A stretch of 16,727 nucleotides of DNA from SUP05 sp964577715. GTDB lineage: Bacteria > Pseudomonadota > Gammaproteobacteria > PS1 > Pseudothioglobaceae. The notes under the pieces were generated by a model that worked only from the letters and a program-made list of their open reading frames with translations, ran no database searches and was not told where the DNA came from. This document shows, piece after piece, positions 14,329 through 16,727 of this stretch. A program made the translations under genes and the position numbers. The DNA is taken from NCBI GenBank assembly GCA_964577715.1, contig CAZOAA010000031.1:1-16727 (forward strand). The letters are read 5' to 3'. Positions within the stretch are counted from its first letter, which is position 1, and each line of letters begins with the position of its first letter.

Positions 14329-14405
14329 TGGCACCCTCGAGACGATTCGAACGTCCGACCTGCCGCTTAGGAGGCGGCTGCTCTATCCAGCTGAGCTACG
14401 AGGGC
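14329..14405 (-). tRNA. tRNA-Arg (anticodon CCU)
   Basis: A 77-base cloverleaf with encoded CCA. The acceptor GCCCTCG pairs with CGAGGGT (first pair G-T). The D arm has GCTC/GAGC, the anticodon stem is GCCGC/GCGGC around the loop CTCCTAA, giving anticodon CCT (CCU), and the T arm has GTTCGAATC. It reads the rare Arg codon AGG. A T-rich run follows the 3' end on this strand and probably ends transcription. Confidence 0.95.
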
Positions 14406-14414
14406 AAGCTGTGT

Positions 14415-14443
14415 ATTATCGATTGATAGTGGAATAAATTCAA
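14415..14443 (-). promoter_or_regulatory. tRNA-Arg promoter
   Basis: Minus-strand TTGAAT (14438-14443), 17 bases, GATAAT (14415-14420), nine bases before the mature tRNA. The -35 box overlaps the stop codon of the DsbA-like gene upstream. Confidence 0.6.
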
Positions 14444-15060
14444 GCAATGATTTGATTTAGTATGTAATCTGGGTTGTTGTAGTTGATCTTAATGGGTTTG
14501 ATTGTATTTTGTGTTTTTAATACTAATGATGGAAAGCTATTAACCTTTAATTTTTTAGCCAAAGCAATATCGTCAAGCAATAATGCCTGTGTTTTATCGT
14601 CATTTAGGTTTTTTTCAAATTTTTTAATATCAATATCTAGGGTGCTCGCTAGTGCGATCAGTGTATGGTCTTCTGATGGGTTTTGAGCTCTCAAGTAGTA
14701 TGATTTTTGAATTAATTGAGTCATTTTTACCTCTAATTGAGGTTTTTGTTCTCGAACAGCGATAACTGCACGACAAGCAGGATAGGTGGAGCGCTTTGGG
14801 GTGCATTTTTTCCAAAAATCATAGTTAAATTTCACGCCTGGAATAGTTGTTTCGATTTTTTGCCAATTTTTTTGAATGTATTCACGCATTTCATTTGGCA
14901 TAACCTCATTACTATCAGGCGCCAAACCGCCTAAAAGATAATGGACATTGATAGAGCTTGGTAATAATTCTTTAACAGCTTGCCAAGTTTTGTTAAATCC
15001 ATAGCACCAAGAGCACATTGGATCGTGAATGTAAAAAAGTGTATTTTTAGATGAAATCAT
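14440..15060 (-). CDS. DsbA-family protein, cytoplasmic (COG3531-like)
   Basis: A 206-residue thioredoxin-fold protein. The CxxC site is CSWC at residues 16-19 in the motif HDPMCSWCYGF, followed by a helical insert and the cis-proline loop at VNSFPSLV (Pro177). DPMCSWCYGF points to the FrnE/COG3531 branch of DsbA-like proteins rather than periplasmic DsbA. There is no signal peptide, so it should work in the cytoplasm, as a thiol reductase, isomerase or glutathione-dependent enzyme; the substrate is unknown. Two further Cys (86 and 96) lie in the insert. It is divergent from the glycine-zipper gene with 67 bases between, and its ribosome site is poor. Confidence 0.85.
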   Translation of the reverse strand: MISSKNTLFYIHDPMCSWCYGFNKTWQAVKELLPSSINVHYLLGGLAPDSNEVMPNEMREYIQKNWQKIETTIPGVKFNYDFWKKCTPKRSTYPACRAVIAVREQKPQLEVKMTQLIQKSYYLRAQNPSEDHTLIALASTLDIDIKKFEKNLNDDKTQALLLDDIALAKKLKVNSFPSLVLKTQNTIKPIKINYNNPDYILNQIIA

Positions 15061-15071
15061 AAAACTATTTT

Positions 15072-15099
15072 TTGAATATAGGCGTAGAATATATATTAC
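15072..15099 (+). promoter_or_regulatory. possible promoter for the glycine-zipper gene
   Basis: TTGAAT (15072-15077), 16 bases, TATTAC (15094-15099), 29 bases before the ATG. The match is modest in AT-rich DNA. Confidence 0.3.
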
Positions 15100-15127
15100 A
15101 TTAAATGATTAAAAATGGAGCAGCAAG

Positions 15128-15625
15128 ATGAAAAAACAAAGTTTAATTTTTTTGCCGTTATTACTAGCAACTCAGTTGTCATTTGCAGGTAGCTATACCG
15201 ATGAAGCTCAAGTTGTCTCAGTTGATAAAGTATTTAGCAATCATATTATTCGTGAACCTTACCAGGATTGTTATATTAAAGAGGTTTATGAAGGCAGGGG
15301 CGACGGCTCTGCAACCAATGAGATAATTGGCGGTATATTTGGCGGTGTTATTGGTAATCAGTTTGGTAAAGGTAAAGGCAAGGATGCAGCGACAGTAGCA
15401 GGTACTTTGTTAGGTGCTTCTTTGGCGCATGATGATGAACTGGCTAAAGGTGGTCGCACTGTTAGAAAAGAAGTTTGTGAAAAAAAATATCGCAATGAGT
15501 CTGAGCGTCGTCTAGATCATTATCGAGTTGAGTATCGTTATGATGGTCGAACTTTTACTTACACTACACAGAACAGACCATATTCTGACACTATTAAGGT
15601 TAGGGTAAGAGTTTCACCTGAATAG
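15128..15625 (+). CDS. exported glycine-zipper (17-kDa antigen-like) envelope protein
   Basis: A 165-residue protein with a Sec signal peptide ending FA-GS at about residue 20 and no lipobox Cys. Residues 64-100 are a glycine-zipper two-helix segment (GGIFGGVIGNQFG, then AATVAGTLLGASLAH), which packs into or against a membrane, as in SlyB and the Rickettsia 17-kDa antigen family. Cys48 and Cys117 flank the zipper and could form a disulfide. The C-terminal part is charged and beta-rich (RVEYRYDGRTFTYTT). GGAG lies seven to eight bases before the ATG. Probably outer-membrane associated; the exact role is unknown. It leads a short run with a Sel1 protein and pyrF. Confidence 0.85.
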   Translation: MKKQSLIFLPLLLATQLSFAGSYTDEAQVVSVDKVFSNHIIREPYQDCYIKEVYEGRGDGSATNEIIGGIFGGVIGNQFGKGKGKDAATVAGTLLGASLAHDDELAKGGRTVRKEVCEKKYRNESERRLDHYRVEYRYDGRTFTYTTQNRPYSDTIKVRVRVSPE

Positions 15626-15633
15626 TATTTTTG

Positions 15634-15924
15634 ATGAAAAAAGCCTCTAGTCCTCAAGAGGTTGTCGCTCTAGCTGATCAAGGTGATGCACAAGCTCAAT
15701 ATGAGTTGGGTCTGATGCATGAATTAGGCATGGGCATTGAAAAAAATCTTGATCAAGCCTTCATGTGGTATCAAAAATCTGCCAATCAAGAACACCCAAA
15801 AGCACAGTATAATTTAGGAATTTTTTATGCGCTTGGTAAAGCCGGCAAGAAAGATATTGACAAATCAAAACATTGGATTAAAAAAGCACATGACAATGGT
15901 TATTCAGGTACCAGCATTTTTTAG
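15634..15924 (+). CDS. Sel1-repeat protein, cytoplasmic
   Basis: A 96-residue protein made almost wholly of two Sel1 repeats: AQAQYELGLMHELGMGI with AFMWYQKSANQ, then PKAQYNLGIFYALGK with SKHWIKKAHDNG. There is no signal peptide. The ATG at 15634 is preferred to a TTG three bases earlier. No ribosome site is visible; the gene starts eight bases after the glycine-zipper stop and may be coupled to it. It is related in repeat type to the exported Sel1 protein after mreB but is not a copy of it. It would bind an unknown partner. Confidence 0.8.
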   Translation: MKKASSPQEVVALADQGDAQAQYELGLMHELGMGIEKNLDQAFMWYQKSANQEHPKAQYNLGIFYALGKAGKKDIDKSKHWIKKAHDNGYSGTSIF

Positions 15925-15937
15925 ATAAAGGACAAAT

Positions 15938-16633
15938 ATGAAAGACATTAATGTTGAAGATAGGCTGATTTTTGCACTGGACGTTCCAGAAGTTGACCAA
16001 GCAAAAGATTTGGTAAATCAGCTAGATGATAGTGTAACTTTTTACAAAATTGGCATGGAAATGCTTATGACTGGGCAGTATTTTCAACTGATGGATTGGT
16101 TAATTGCAAAAGATAAAAAAGTATTTGTTGATTTGAAATTTTTTGATGTGCCAGAAACAGTCGGTAGAACGATTAATCGCCTGAGTCAATATGGCGCAAC
16201 GTTTGCAACTATTCATGGTAACCAGGCCTTAATGGAAAAAGCGGCTGAGAATAAAGGCGACCTCAAAATATTGGCAGTAACAGCGCTTACCAGTCTTGAT
16301 CGTGGCGACCTTGACGATTTGGGTTTTGATTGTGATGTGCAGGATTTAGTAATATCTCGTGCTAAGCGTGCTTTTGAAGCAGGTTGTGATGGTGTCGTAT
16401 CTTCAGGTCTTGAAGTGCCATTTTTAAGAGAGTATGTTGATAATAAATTAATTGCAGTTACGCCAGGCATTCGTCCAGTATCAAACGATGATGACCAAAA
16501 GCGTGTGGTTGATGTTGCTACCGCCTTTAAATCAGGTTCAGACTATATTGTGGTCGGTCGTCCGATCAAGAATGCCGATGATCCATATGTAGCAGCCAGC
16601 AATATTCAAGACATTATTAAAACTTGTTTTTAG
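15938..16633 (+). CDS. pyrF: orotidine 5'-phosphate decarboxylase
   Basis: Makes UMP from OMP, the last step of de novo pyrimidine synthesis. The 231-residue length is typical of the bacterial type. The catalytic motif is DLKFFDVPETV at residues 65-75 (Asp65, Lys67, Asp70 form the charged network), with the N-terminal ALDVP (13-17), TPGIRP and the phosphate-binding GRPI near the C-terminus. A strong ribosome site (AAAGGA, five bases before the ATG) lies in the 13-base gap after the Sel1 gene. It is probably transcribed with the two genes upstream. Confidence 0.97.
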   Translation: MKDINVEDRLIFALDVPEVDQAKDLVNQLDDSVTFYKIGMEMLMTGQYFQLMDWLIAKDKKVFVDLKFFDVPETVGRTINRLSQYGATFATIHGNQALMEKAAENKGDLKILAVTALTSLDRGDLDDLGFDCDVQDLVISRAKRAFEAGCDGVVSSGLEVPFLREYVDNKLIAVTPGIRPVSNDDDQKRVVDVATAFKSGSDYIVVGRPIKNADDPYVAASNIQDIIKTCF

Positions 16634-16635
16634 GA

Positions 16636-16641
16636 TATAAT
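16636..16641 (+). promoter_or_regulatory. -10 box before tRNA-Val
   Basis: A perfect TATAAT just after the pyrF stop, 38 bases before the tRNA. No good -35 box is found at the right distance, so this is a partial call. Confidence 0.35.
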
Positions 16642-16679
16642 TTCTCGCTGTTAATTTCTAATTAAGATTTCTAAATAAT

Positions 16680-16727
16680 AGTCGCGTAGCTCAGTTGGTT
16701 AGAGCACTACCTTGACATGGTAGGGGT
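16680..16727 (+). tRNA. tRNA-Val (anticodon GAC), 5' part
   Basis: The first 48 bases of a tRNA cut by the window edge. Acceptor strand AGTCGCG, then TA, D arm GCTC/GAGC with AGTTGGTTA, and anticodon stem CTACC/GGTAG around TTGACAT, giving GAC. The first base would pair with a T at position 72, outside the window. Confidence 0.88.

Overview
The window looks like ordinary chromosome from an AT-rich gammaproteobacterium. HU, MreB, UvrB, QueE, AroC, PyrF and Zur all read as gammaproteobacterial proteins. The low GC, tight packing and mix of an exported small heat-shock protein, a SulP transporter and a Zrg-type zinc locus would fit a marine sulfur-oxidiser such as the SUP05/Thioglobus group. That assignment is a guess from overall flavour, not proof. 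No phage, insertion sequence, CRISPR array or plasmid gene is visible.

Layout. Positions 1-1480 (+): the end of an HU gene, mreB, and a small exported Sel1-repeat protein. Positions 1480-2303 look empty at first sight. On the minus strand they hold three very small membrane-associated genes: a 32-residue single-helix peptide with a strong ribosome site and a good promoter, a 51-residue lipoprotein, and a 28-residue single-helix peptide with a strong ribosome site. Positions 2304-6138: an aspartate aminotransferase (-) diverges from uvrB-queE (+, overlapping). Positions 6139-10288 (-): in transcription order a Fic protein with an N-terminal helix-turn-helix, aroC, a SulP-STAS anion transporter, and a periplasmic small heat-shock protein whose stop codon touches that of queE. 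Position 10386-10640 (-): a small holin-like membrane protein.

Positions 10766-14318 (+) form a tight five-gene zinc locus: a His-rich periplasmic DUF2796/ZrgA-type protein, an ABC ATPase, an FtsX-like permease, a DUF3299 protein and the zinc repressor Zur. All junctions overlap or have gaps of at most 8 bases, and a plausible Zur box lies before the first gene, so the operon probably carries its own feedback regulator. It is followed, convergently, by tRNA-Arg(CCU) and a cytoplasmic DsbA-like protein. Positions 15128-16633 (+) hold a glycine-zipper envelope protein, a second Sel1 protein and pyrF, and a tRNA-Val(GAC) runs off the end.

The least expected content is the trio of tiny membrane genes at 1536-2080, the secreted heat-shock chaperone, and the Fic gene with half-sites over its own promoter.
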